From assembly GCA_964460245.1 (NCBI GenBank), contig CAYWTL010000067.1, positions 1 to 13,385 on the forward strand: a stretch of 13,385 bases of DNA, read 5' to 3'. This DNA is from JAXDBM01 sp964460245. GTDB lineage: Bacteria; Desulfobacterota; Syntrophia; Syntrophales; Fen-1087. Below, piece after piece: positions 1 to 6,418 of the stretch. The position numbers were made by a program, and so were the translations under genes. How positions within the stretch are numbered: the first letter of the stretch is position 1; each line of letters starts with the position of its first letter. Under the pieces are notes generated by a model. It was not told the DNA's origin and made no database searches. It worked only from the letters and a program-made list of their open reading frames with translations.

Positions 1-1
1 C

Positions 2-553
2 GTCCGCCCGGACGCCCCCTCGCGGGGATGGCTGGTGCGGAATTTCCTCTGCGGAGGGGAAAGCGCCGACCGCTACCTGACAAGCCTGTCCGCGCGTGCC
101 GGCCGGTACAACGGCTTCAGCATGATTCTGGGGGATGTCTCCCGCCTGCGCTTCTTTTCCAACCGGGACGGTTCGCCCCCGCTGGCGCCCGGTCTGCAAG
201 GCCTGAGCAACCGCCACCTCGATACGGACTGGCCCAAGGTTCGCCGGGGAAAGGCGCGACTGGCCGCGCTGCTGGCGCGGGCGGAGGGGCCGGACCCGGA
301 GGAGCTGTTTTCGCTCCTGGCGGACCGTTGGCGCCCGGAGGACGGCGAGCTCCCGGACACGGGCATTGGGCTGGAGTGGGAGCGGATCCTCTCGTCCATT
401 TTCATCGCGAGCCCCGGCTACGGGACCCGCTCTTCGAGCATTCTGATGGTCGACCGAAGGCGGCGCGCCACGTTCTGGGAGCGGGTGTTCAACGGCGGGG
501 ACGAACCCTGGATGACGGCCCGATTCGAATTCGCCCTGGAAGGCGGGACGTAG
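2..553 (+). CDS. NRDE/TANGO2-family protein, 3' part (5' end outside window)
   Basis: The open frame runs in from the left edge, so the first visible codon at position 2 is internal; 183 residues are visible before TAG. Family features seen are SRGWLVRNFL near the visible start, then YNGFSMILGD, GLSNRHLDTDWPKV, and a late SSILMVD...FWERVF. These match the middle and C-terminal parts of the NRDE family (Pfam 'Transport and Golgi organisation 2'). Its N-terminal Asn-Arg-Asp-Glu motif and the Cys following the start would lie upstream of the window. The family is predicted to adopt an Ntn-hydrolase-like fold. Its bacterial biochemical role is not settled, so I assign no reaction. The GTG at 35 is an internal Val in this alignment rather than a start. 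The gene ends 2 bp before the Nudix gene, implying co-transcription. Confidence 0.85.
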   Translation, partial: VRPDAPSRGWLVRNFLCGGESADRYLTSLSARAGRYNGFSMILGDVSRLRFFSNRDGSPPLAPGLQGLSNRHLDTDWPKVRRGKARLAALLARAEGPDPEELFSLLADRWRPEDGELPDTGIGLEWERILSSIFIASPGYGTRSSSILMVDRRRRATFWERVFNGGDEPWMTARFEFALEGGT

Positions 554-555
554 GC

Positions 556-1020
556 ATGTCGCGGCGCGAATACCCGGATCGCCCGGTGGTCGGCATCGGG
601 GCCGTGGTGATCCATGAGGGCCGGGTCCTGCTTGTCCGGCGCGGGGTCGCCCCGAGCCGGGGGTTGTGGGCCGTGCCCGGAGGCGCCCTCGAACTGGGCG
701 AAACCCTGCAGCAGGGAGCGGAGCGCGAAATCCTGGAGGAGACGGGGGTCGCCATACGGGCCCGGGAGCCCGTCTACGCCTTTGACTTCTTCGAGCGGGA
801 CGGGGACGGGCGCATTCGGTTCCACTTCGTCATCGTCGATGTGGCCGCCGATTATATCGGCGGGGATGCAAAGGGGGCCGACGACGCCCTCGAGGCGCGC
901 TGGCTGGCGCCCGAAGACCTGGAAGGCCTGTGCGTTTCGAAAAACACGCTGAAGCTGCTGCGGGCGGTCGGATTTTTGGACAAAGGGAGCGACATCCCTC
1001 AACAGGAGGTATTGCCATGA
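556..1020 (+). CDS. Nudix hydrolase
   Basis: A 154-residue protein with a complete Nudix box at residues 43-65: G43-x5-E49-x7-R57-E58-I-L-E61-E62-T-G64-V65. This loop-helix-loop binds Mg/Mn and cleaves a nucleoside diphosphate linked to another moiety. The run VVGIGAVVIHEGRVLLVRRG before it and the FDFFERD...FHFVIVDV strands after it fit a single-domain ADP-ribose-pyrophosphatase or MutT-like enzyme; length is normal. The substrate cannot be read from the sequence. The ATG at 556 is chosen because it lies 2 bp after the upstream stop and begins just before the first strand of the fold. The frame stays open upstream to position 28, but that stretch overlaps the NRDE gene. Its TGA overlaps the next gene's ATG (ATGA), a sign of translational coupling. 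Confidence 0.92.
   Translation: MSRREYPDRPVVGIGAVVIHEGRVLLVRRGVAPSRGLWAVPGGALELGETLQQGAEREILEETGVAIRAREPVYAFDFFERDGDGRIRFHFVIVDVAADYIGGDAKGADDALEARWLAPEDLEGLCVSKNTLKLLRAVGFLDKGSDIPQQEVLP
1004..1010 (+). promoter_or_regulatory. Strong Shine-Dalgarno for the HDAC-family gene
   Basis: AGGAGGT lies 6 bp before the ATG at 1017, inside the last codons of the Nudix gene. It fixes the deacetylase start at 1017 rather than at the upstream in-frame start at 930, which would overlap the Nudix gene by 91 bp. Confidence 0.8.
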
Positions 1021-1769
1021 AGGTGATCTATCACAGGGATTTTCTGCGGAACTACACCATGGACCCCGCGGCGGCCGACGGCCGCCTCGAGGCGGTCATC
1101 GAGGAGATCCAGGGCCGGGTGACCTTTGTCGACGCCGTGCCCGCCTCGGAGGAGGACATCGCGGCGGTGCACACGCGCGCCCACATGGACATGGTCCGAA
1201 GGGACGGCCTCTACGACATCGCCGCGCTGGCCGCGGGCGGCGCCGTTCAGGCCGCCGAGATCGGCCTTGCGGAGCCCTGTTTCGCCCTGATCCGGCCGCC
1301 CGGACACCACGCCTCCGCGGGGAGCTGCTGGGGGTTCTGCTACTTCAACAACATGGCCATCGCCCTGGAGAAGCTGAAGCGGGAGGGCAGGATCAAGACG
1401 GCCCTCGTCCTCGATTTCGACCTTCACTTCGGGGACGGCACGGTCAACCTCCTGGGCGGCCGGGGCTATGTCAAGATCTACAACCCGTCGTCGCACAACC
1501 GCAAGGATTACGTCGCCGGCGTCGAGCAGTGGCTGTCCTCGGAGCCGGCCGACGTCATCGGCGTCTCGGCCGGATTCGACAATCACGTGAACGACTGGGG
1601 CGGCCTGCTCTCCACGCAGGACTACCAGGACATGGGGCGGATGGTGCGGGAGGCGAGCCGGAAAAACGGGGGGGGGTGCTTCGCCATTCTCGAGGGCGGC
1701 TACAACCACCGCGTCCTGGGCAAGAACGTGCGGGCCTTCATCGAGGGCATGGATTCTCCGCGGACCTGA
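1017..1769 (+). CDS. Compact zinc-dependent deacetylase, HDAC / acetylpolyamine amidohydrolase superfamily
   Basis: A 250-residue arginase-fold deacetylase, expected to hydrolyse an N-acetyl (or O-acyl) group with an active-site metal. Visible catalytic parts are R93-PPGHH (general-base pair H97/H98), metal ligands D135 and H137 in LDFDLHFGDG, D188 in SAGFDNH, and the transition-state tyrosine Y229 in LEGGY. All are present, so an active enzyme is likely. Odd points: it is far shorter than the usual 300-370 residues; the common N-terminal HPERPxR-type motif is replaced by MDPAAADGRL; the second His of the usual DxHHG is Phe138; and the stretch between ligands H137 and D188 is 51 residues against about 87 in HDAC8. 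Candidate substrates are acetylated proteins, polyamines or other small amides; nothing in the sequence decides. A 9-G run at 1668-1676 lies within the gene. It is coupled to the Nudix gene by a 4-bp overlap. Confidence 0.88.
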   Translation: MKVIYHRDFLRNYTMDPAAADGRLEAVIEEIQGRVTFVDAVPASEEDIAAVHTRAHMDMVRRDGLYDIAALAAGGAVQAAEIGLAEPCFALIRPPGHHASAGSCWGFCYFNNMAIALEKLKREGRIKTALVLDFDLHFGDGTVNLLGGRGYVKIYNPSSHNRKDYVAGVEQWLSSEPADVIGVSAGFDNHVNDWGGLLSTQDYQDMGRMVREASRKNGGGCFAILEGGYNHRVLGKNVRAFIEGMDSPRT

Positions 1770-1786
1770 CGCACGCGCGCGCAGCG

Positions 1787-1803
1787 GCGGGGCACGGCCC
1801 CGC
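1787..1803. terminator. GC-rich hairpin between convergent genes, possible bidirectional terminator
   Basis: GCGGGGC-ACG-GCCCCGC is a perfect 7-bp inverted repeat with a 3-nt loop. It lies in the 52-bp gap where the deacetylase gene (plus) and mnmE (minus) converge. No T-run follows on either strand, so intrinsic termination would be weak. The call rests on position and symmetry only, and in such GC-rich DNA a chance repeat is possible. Confidence 0.35.
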
Positions 1804-1821
1804 GCGGAACCTGCCCCGGCG

Positions 1822-3207
1822 TCACTTGCCGACGCAGAAGGTCGAGAAGATCCGGTCCAGAATGTCCTCCCGGCTCGTCATGCCCGTGATCTCGCCGAGG
1901 CTGTCGAGCGCCTCCCGAACGTCGAAGGCGGTAAACTCGGCGGAGAGCCCGCCGGCCAGGCTTTCGCGGGCCTGCATCAGGTGGGCCGCCGTCTTTTCCA
2001 GGGCGGTCTTGTGGCGGACCCGGGTGATGATGAGGTCGGTTTCGGAATCCGGCTCCCGCGGCTGCCCGGCGACCCGCTCGTAGACGGCATCCAGGAGGGC
2101 CGGGACGCCGTCGCCGGTCTTCGCGGAGATGCGCAGCGGCGTCGCGGGGGCCAGAAGGCATTGAAGCCGCTGCGTGTCGATGACCTGTTCGAGATCGGAT
2201 TTGTTGATGACCGGGATGGCGAACCGGCCCCGGTTCTTTTCGATCACCTCTTCGTCCTCCGCCGTCAGGGGCGCGCTGCCGTCGAACAGCAGAATGACCG
2301 CATCCGCGGTCGAGAGCCGCTCCCAGACGCGGTCGATGCCCTCCCTTTCGATGACATTGGCGGGATCCCGAATGCCGGCGGTGTCCGTCAGGCGGACCGG
2401 GACTCCCCGAATGGCGATCGTCTCCTCGATGAAATCCCGCGTCGTTCCCGGGATCGCCGTCACGATGGCGCGGTTTTCGCCGAGCAGCCGGTTCAGCAGG
2501 CTCGATTTGCCGGCGTTCGGCTTGCCCGTGATCACGGCGCCGGCGCCTTTCCGGACGAGTTTCCCCCGGTCGTAGGTCGACGACAGTTCCTCCAGGTCCT
2601 GCAGGATCGCATCGATGCGGCCCCGAACGTCCACGGACGCCCCGCCGCTGACCTCCTCTTCGGTGAAATCGATGGACGTCTCGATCCCGGCCAGGATGTC
2701 GGTCAGCAACCGGCGCAGGTCTTCGATTTTGGCGGACAGCGCCCCCCGGCGCTGGGAGAGGGCGATTTCGAGGCCAAGGCCCGTCCGGGCGCCGACAATG
2801 TCCTCGACCGCCTCGGCCTGGCAGAGATCGATCCGGTTGTTCAGGAACGCCCGCTTCGTGAATTCGCCCGGCTCGGCCGGGCGCGCGCCGGCGTGGACGA
2901 CCTCGGCCAGGACCGTCTCGAGGATCAGCGGGTTTCCGTGGCAGTGAATTTCTAGGACATCCTCGCCGGTGTAGGATTGCGGCTTTTTCATGAGCGCGAC
3001 GAGGACTTCGTCGAGAACCCCGCCCGACCGGGCGGAGACGATGCGGCCGTGGCGAAGGCGGTGGGATGTCAGGGTGAGTCCGGGCCGTGACGGCCGGAAG
3101 AGCCGCGCCGCGATATCCTCCGACTTCGGGCCGCTCACGCGAACGATGCCGATGCCGCCCGTTCCGGGCGGCGTGGCCACGGCGGCGATGGTGTCGGCGA
3201 AAGTCAT
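1822..3207 (-). CDS. mnmE: tRNA-modification GTPase MnmE (TrmE)
   Basis: A full-length 461-residue MnmE. With MnmG it installs the (carboxymethyl)aminomethyl group at C5 of wobble uridine 34 in certain tRNAs. The N-terminal tetrahydrofolate-binding domain opens with DTIAAVATPPGTGGIGIVRVSG-type sequence at residues 5-26. A helical domain follows, with the inserted G domain: G1 GKPNAGKS at 228-235, G2 GTTR from 254, G3 DTAG at 275-278 and G4 NKSD at 335-338. The C-terminus is FCVGK, the variable-position form of the C-x-G-K motif whose Cys458 is needed for modification. Its ATG overlaps the jag stop (ATGA), so it is translated as the last gene of the rpmH-led operon. mnmG, often next, is absent; the next gene converges instead. 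Confidence 0.97.
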   Translation of the reverse strand: MTFADTIAAVATPPGTGGIGIVRVSGPKSEDIAARLFRPSRPGLTLTSHRLRHGRIVSARSGGVLDEVLVALMKKPQSYTGEDVLEIHCHGNPLILETVLAEVVHAGARPAEPGEFTKRAFLNNRIDLCQAEAVEDIVGARTGLGLEIALSQRRGALSAKIEDLRRLLTDILAGIETSIDFTEEEVSGGASVDVRGRIDAILQDLEELSSTYDRGKLVRKGAGAVITGKPNAGKSSLLNRLLGENRAIVTAIPGTTRDFIEETIAIRGVPVRLTDTAGIRDPANVIEREGIDRVWERLSTADAVILLFDGSAPLTAEDEEVIEKNRGRFAIPVINKSDLEQVIDTQRLQCLLAPATPLRISAKTGDGVPALLDAVYERVAGQPREPDSETDLIITRVRHKTALEKTAAHLMQARESLAGGLSAEFTAFDVREALDSLGEITGMTSREDILDRIFSTFCVGK

Positions 3208-4040
3208 GCGGAAGTTTGATTTTTCCGTGCGGGGAGGATCACGATCTTGCGGTATTCGCCTTCGCCCCGGCTCCGGGTCGTCAGGGATTCGTCGTTCTGC
3301 AGGGCCATGTGGATGATCCGGCGGTCGTGGGCGTTCATATGGCTGACCGTGACCGGCTTTTGGGTCTTCCGGACCTTTTCGGCGAGCCGCTCCGCCAGGG
3401 AGACCAGCGACTCCTCGTGGCGCTTGCGGTAGGCCTCCGTGTCGATGACGATCATTTTGCGGCCGTTGCCCGACCGGCTCGCGGCCTTGTTCACGATGTA
3501 CTGGATCGCGTCGAGGTTCTGGCCTCGCCGCCCGATCAGCAGCCCGCCGACGTCGCCCTTGACGTTCAGCAGGATGGCGTCTTCCGTCTCTTCGATGCTC
3601 ACCGGGGCCGGGATGCCCATTCCCGCCAGAATGCCCTCCAGCACCGCTTTGGCATGCTGGGCTACGCTCTCGCCGGACTTTTCCTCCGCCTCGCGGGGCG
3701 GCGGCTCCGGGGCGGCGGCCGCGGGCCGGTTTGCCGGCGCGGGGACCGGCGCTTCGGGCTTCACGGCCGGCGTTTTGGGCTCCACAACCGGCGTTTTGGG
3801 CTTCACGGCCGGCGCGGGAGGTTCCGGTCCGGCGGCGCCGAGGGGGTTGTCCAGGGACATGTCGATGGTCAGGAGTCCGGCCCGGATCTTTGCCTTTTTC
3901 GAGCCGAGCAGGCCGAGGAAACCCGATGTCCCCTCCGACAGGATGTCGATATGAAGCTTGTCCCTCGGGACGCCGAACTCGCGGCAGGCCCGCTCGATCG
4001 CTTCGTCGATGGTTTTTCCTTCAATTTCAAGCGGTTCCAT
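3204..4040 (-). CDS. jag: Jag/KhpB-type RNA-binding protein (Jag-N, KH, R3H)
   Basis: With the ATG at 4040 the protein has 278 residues. Domains in order are: Jag-N (about 1-55, with SGFLGLLGSKKAKIRA at its end); a Pro/Ala/Lys linker (about 70-120) containing a 7-residue tandem repeat; a KH domain (about 145-200) with the GxxG loop G170-RR-G173 in LLIGRRGQNLDAIQYIV; and a C-terminal R3H domain (about 205-270) with R240-x3-H244 and GEGEYRKIVI. KH plus R3H indicates single-stranded RNA binding; in Firmicutes the homologue (KhpB/EloR) works with KhpA in RNA regulation and envelope growth, and its role here is unproven. A GTG at 4052 is in frame but sits inside the Shine-Dalgarno, so I prefer 4040. 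It lies 18 bp after yidC and overlaps mnmE by 4 bp. Confidence 0.95.
   Translation of the reverse strand: MEPLEIEGKTIDEAIERACREFGVPRDKLHIDILSEGTSGFLGLLGSKKAKIRAGLLTIDMSLDNPLGAAGPEPPAPAVKPKTPVVEPKTPAVKPEAPVPAPANRPAAAAPEPPPREAEEKSGESVAQHAKAVLEGILAGMGIPAPVSIEETEDAILLNVKGDVGGLLIGRRGQNLDAIQYIVNKAASRSGNGRKMIVIDTEAYRKRHEESLVSLAERLAEKVRKTQKPVTVSHMNAHDRRIIHMALQNDESLTTRSRGEGEYRKIVILPARKNQTSA
3747..3809 (-). repeat. Three 21-bp tandem repeats in the jag linker
   Basis: Read on the minus strand, three successive 21-bp units (3789-3809, 3768-3788, 3747-3767) encode AVKPKTP, VVEPKTP and AVKPEAP, followed by a degenerate VPAP. The first two units differ at only a few bases; the third has diverged more. They form a Pro/Lys-rich, probably unstructured spacer between the Jag-N and KH domains. 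Copy number may vary between strains through slippage, without a frameshift because the unit is a multiple of three. Confidence 0.85.
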
Positions 4041-4049
4041 GGTTTCTTT

Positions 4050-4055
4050 CACCTC
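4050..4055 (-). promoter_or_regulatory. Shine-Dalgarno that decides the jag start
   Basis: On the minus strand GAGGTG lies 9 bp before the ATG at 4040. The alternative GTG start at 4052 is part of this same element, so ATG 4040 is the more likely initiation codon. Confidence 0.6.
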
Positions 4056-4058
4056 GCT

Positions 4059-5753
4059 TCAGGAATGCTTCTTGTTGACGTAGTACTGCTGACCGATGCT
4101 CAGGATGTTGTTGAACAGCCAGTAGATGACCAGCCCGGAGGGAAAATTGAGAAAAAGGAATGTGAAGATGATCGGCAGGAAGAGCATGATCTTCTGCTGC
4201 GTGGGGTCGCCCGCCGTCGGGGTCATCTTCTGCTGAACGAACATCGTCGCCCCCATGATGATCGGCGTGATGTAGTAGGGGTCCTTGGCCGACAGATCCT
4301 GGATCCACCAGAAGAACGGGGCATGGCGCAGCTCGATGGCGTACAGCAGCGTCTTGTACAGGCCGAAGAAGACCGGGATCTGGATCAGCATGGGCAGGCA
4401 GCCCCCCATGGGGTTCACCTTGTGGGCCCGGTACAGGGCCATGGTCTCCTGGCTGAGCTTCTGCTTGTCGCCCTTGTATTTTTCACGGAGCTCCATCATC
4501 TTCGGCTGGAGCTTCTGCATCTCCTTCATCGACTGGTAGCTTTTGTTTCCCAGCGGCCAGAACAGGATCTTGATCAGGAGCGTCAGGATGACGATCGCGA
4601 TCCCGTAGTTCTTCACGAACTCGTTGAGGTATTTCAGGGCGATGAGCATGGGCATGGCCAGCCACTTCAGCCAGTCGCCGAAGTCGATGGCGTTTTCGAG
4701 CCCGATGCCCTGCGCCTTGAGAATGCTGTAGTCTTTCGGGCCGAGGAAGAAGCTGTAGCTGAACAGTCCGGCCTGGCCCGCGGGGATCGGATTCTTCGGG
4801 CCGCTCAGGCTCGTGGAGACCAGGTTCCGGCTGTCCCTCGAGACGACCAGACTCGTCAGGGATGGGTTCTGCGGGATCATGGAGGCGATGAAGTACTTGG
4901 TCTCGACCCCCCCCCAGGAGACATCGGGGCCGAACAGCTTTTCCTTGTCGATTTTCTTGACCTCCTGCCGCTCGATCGACTTCGCGACGTAGACGACGGG
5001 CCCTTCGTGGGTGTAGCTGTCCGTTTCGGCCTTGGGGTCCACGAACTGGTGCCAGCCCAGCAGGGCCTTCTGGCTGATCGGCGCGGCGGTCAGGTTGTGT
5101 ACGCGCACCTCCAGGTCGAAGGCGAACTTGCCCGGCTGAAAGGTGTAGATCTTCTCGACGCGGACCCGGGAGGGAAGGGTCTGGGAGAAAGTCAGCCGGT
5201 TGCGGTCGGGCGACTGGACGATGTCGACACTCCCGGCATCGGCCTCGTATGGGCCGTCCGCGGGCACGTCGACCGTCGATTCGGGGAAGGTGATGGACAG
5301 CGGCCGGGGCATGTCTTCCTGCACATAAACCAGTTCGACGGGCAGGTCGGGTTGATCGGCCTTTTTCCTGAAACCGAACAGGGCGAACAGGCTGTCGAGG
5401 CTGTATCGCCGCTCCCCGGGCAGCTCCGTCCGGTAGCCCTTGAGCTGGAAGGATTTCAGGGCGCCCCCCCGGGTGGTGAAGACCGCCCTGTACAGATCGG
5501 TCTCCACGGGAATGTCCTTTTCCCGGACCTGCGCCTGCGGCGCCGCGGCGGTTTTCGGCGCGGTAACCGGCGCGGGGGCGGCTGCGGTTTCTTTGGCTGC
5601 CGGCGGCGCAGCCGGCGCGGCCGGCGCGGCCGTAACGGCCTCTTTCTGCTGCGGGTCCGCCGGTTTCTTCGAGGGCGGCTTGACGAAGAATGTCTGGTAG
5701 ACGAACAGCACCAGCATTGACAGGACGATGGCAAGAATCGTTCTCTTGTCCAT
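4059..5753 (-). CDS. yidC: Membrane protein insertase YidC (Oxa1 family, Gram-negative type)
   Basis: A 564-residue inner-membrane insertase that helps SecYEG-dependent and independent proteins enter the membrane. An N-terminal membrane anchor occupies about residues 5-23. A Pro/Ala-rich tether follows (about 35-75), then a periplasmic P1 beta domain (about 80-350), and the conserved membrane core after about 355. The core shows the helix ending LLIKILFWPL, the cytoplasmic hairpin SYQSMKEMQKLQPKM...LSQETMALY, then VNPMGGCLPMLIQIPVFFGLY and the last helices ending in a short tail. The P1 domain and length are typical of diderm bacteria. A GGAGG sits about 6 bp before the ATG. A 9-base homopolymer at 4907-4915 (Gs in the coding strand) lies near codon 280, and the frame is intact across it. 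Position in rpmH-rnpA-yidD-yidC-jag is classic. Confidence 0.97.
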   Translation of the reverse strand: MDKRTILAIVLSMLVLFVYQTFFVKPPSKKPADPQQKEAVTAAPAAPAAPPAAKETAAAPAPVTAPKTAAAPQAQVREKDIPVETDLYRAVFTTRGGALKSFQLKGYRTELPGERRYSLDSLFALFGFRKKADQPDLPVELVYVQEDMPRPLSITFPESTVDVPADGPYEADAGSVDIVQSPDRNRLTFSQTLPSRVRVEKIYTFQPGKFAFDLEVRVHNLTAAPISQKALLGWHQFVDPKAETDSYTHEGPVVYVAKSIERQEVKKIDKEKLFGPDVSWGGVETKYFIASMIPQNPSLTSLVVSRDSRNLVSTSLSGPKNPIPAGQAGLFSYSFFLGPKDYSILKAQGIGLENAIDFGDWLKWLAMPMLIALKYLNEFVKNYGIAIVILTLLIKILFWPLGNKSYQSMKEMQKLQPKMMELREKYKGDKQKLSQETMALYRAHKVNPMGGCLPMLIQIPVFFGLYKTLLYAIELRHAPFFWWIQDLSAKDPYYITPIIMGATMFVQQKMTPTAGDPTQQKIMLFLPIIFTFLFLNFPSGLVIYWLFNNILSIGQQYYVNKKHS

Positions 5754-5777
5754 TGAGACCTCCAGTGGTTTATGGAT

Positions 5778-6014
5778 TCATTTGACCGGGTCGTATCCGC
5801 CGGGATGCAGGGGATGGCAGCGGAGCAGCCGCCACAGCGCCAGGAGCGCCCCCCGGAAGGGGCCGTGCCGTCGGATCGCCAGGATGGCGTAGTCGGAGCA
5901 GGTGGGGTGGAAACGGCAGCAGGGAGCGAAGAGGGGTGACAGAAGGATCTGATAGGTCCGGACCATGAAAACGAGCGCTTTTGCCGGGACCTGTTTGAGA
6001 AAAAGATCAACCAT
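5778..6014 (-). CDS. yidD: Membrane protein insertion efficiency factor YidD
   Basis: A 78-residue YidD with the family signature CCRFHPTCSDYAILAIRRHG and the C-terminal RLLRCHPLHPGGYDPV, including the conserved cysteines. It is a small amphipathic, membrane-associated protein thought to assist YidC-dependent insertion. I start it at ATG 6014, which overlaps the rnpA stop by 8 bp (ATGGTTGA) and gives the usual family length. An upstream start at 6056 would add 14 residues that overlap rnpA further and are not typical of the family. No clear Shine-Dalgarno precedes 6014, so translation probably relies on ribosomes finishing rnpA. The C-terminus is short, without the long tail some homologues carry. 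The yidC gene begins 24 bp after its stop. Confidence 0.93.
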   Translation of the reverse strand: MVDLFLKQVPAKALVFMVRTYQILLSPLFAPCCRFHPTCSDYAILAIRRHGPFRGALLALWRLLRCHPLHPGGYDPVK

Positions 6015-6354
6015 CTGATGTTTTGGCGATAAGGCCTTCCAGTTCCCTGCGGACATCCTGATAGGTCAGCGCGGGCATGTCCCTCTTGGCGATGATGACG
6101 ATGTCCTGCGCAGGTGTAAACTGCCTCTGGTGCAACCTGAAGAATTCCCGGAGCAGCCGCTTGACCCGGTTCCGGGTCACCGCCCCCCCCGCTTTCTTGC
6201 TGACCGTGACCCCCAGCCTGCTGATCCCGGACCGATTCGGGCGTGCAATCACGATGAAATGCCTCGTGTCTTTTCTCGCCCCCTCCTGATAGACGGACAG
6301 ATAATCCCTTTTTTTCCGGATCCGCGCGTCCTTGGTGAATGTCTGCTTTTCCAT
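6007..6354 (-). CDS. rnpA: Ribonuclease P protein component
   Basis: A 115-residue basic protein that joins the RNase P RNA to mature tRNA 5' ends. The signature RNR segment is RNRVKRLLREFFR at residues 61-73, preceded by GVTVSKKAGGAVT. The N-terminal FTKDARIRKKRDYLSVYQEG matches the family's opening strand and helix, and the end includes DIVIIAKRDMPALTYQDV. The ATG at 6354 gives standard family length, but I see no strong Shine-Dalgarno in front of it. It is second in the rpmH operon, 64 bp after rpmH, and its last 8 bp overlap yidD. An 8-base homopolymer at 6183-6190 encodes part of KAGGAVT and does not disturb the frame. Confidence 0.96.
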   Translation of the reverse strand: MEKQTFTKDARIRKKRDYLSVYQEGARKDTRHFIVIARPNRSGISRLGVTVSKKAGGAVTRNRVKRLLREFFRLHQRQFTPAQDIVIIAKRDMPALTYQDVRRELEGLIAKTSDG

Positions 6355-6387
6355 GGGGTCATCGAACGGACGCGTGAGGATCCGGCG

Positions 6388-6408
6388 GGCCGGCTTTTTG
6401 CCCCGGCC
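6388..6408 (-). other. Hairpin in the rpmH-rnpA intergenic space
   Basis: On the minus strand GGCCGG and CCGGCC flank a 9-nt loop containing AAAAA, within the 64-bp gap between rpmH and rnpA. It could act as an attenuating or processing stem-loop that sets L34 output above that of the downstream genes. The arms are themselves palindromic and the region is very GC-rich, so other foldings compete. Confidence 0.3.
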
Positions 6409-6418
6409 GGCGCCCCGG

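Noticed and set aside
28..555. In-frame extension of the Nudix gene upstream to position 28
   Set aside because: It overlaps the NRDE gene, whose frame carries clear family motifs, and gives meaningless sequence before the Nudix fold.
1700..2161. A 153-codon minus-strand frame overlapping the mnmE end and the deacetylase end
   Set aside because: It is an alternative frame of mnmE running into antisense of the deacetylase gene, without any recognisable motif.
3087..5720. An 877-codon open frame on the plus strand
   Set aside because: It lies antisense to jag, yidC and the mnmE start. Its protein is low-complexity, rich in Arg, Asp, Gly and Leu, with no family motif. Long stop-free antisense frames are expected in GC-rich coding DNA.
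6015..6056. Longer N-terminus for yidD starting at 6056
   Set aside because: It adds 14 residues inside rnpA with no similarity to the family; the start at 6014 gives normal length and a coupled overlap.
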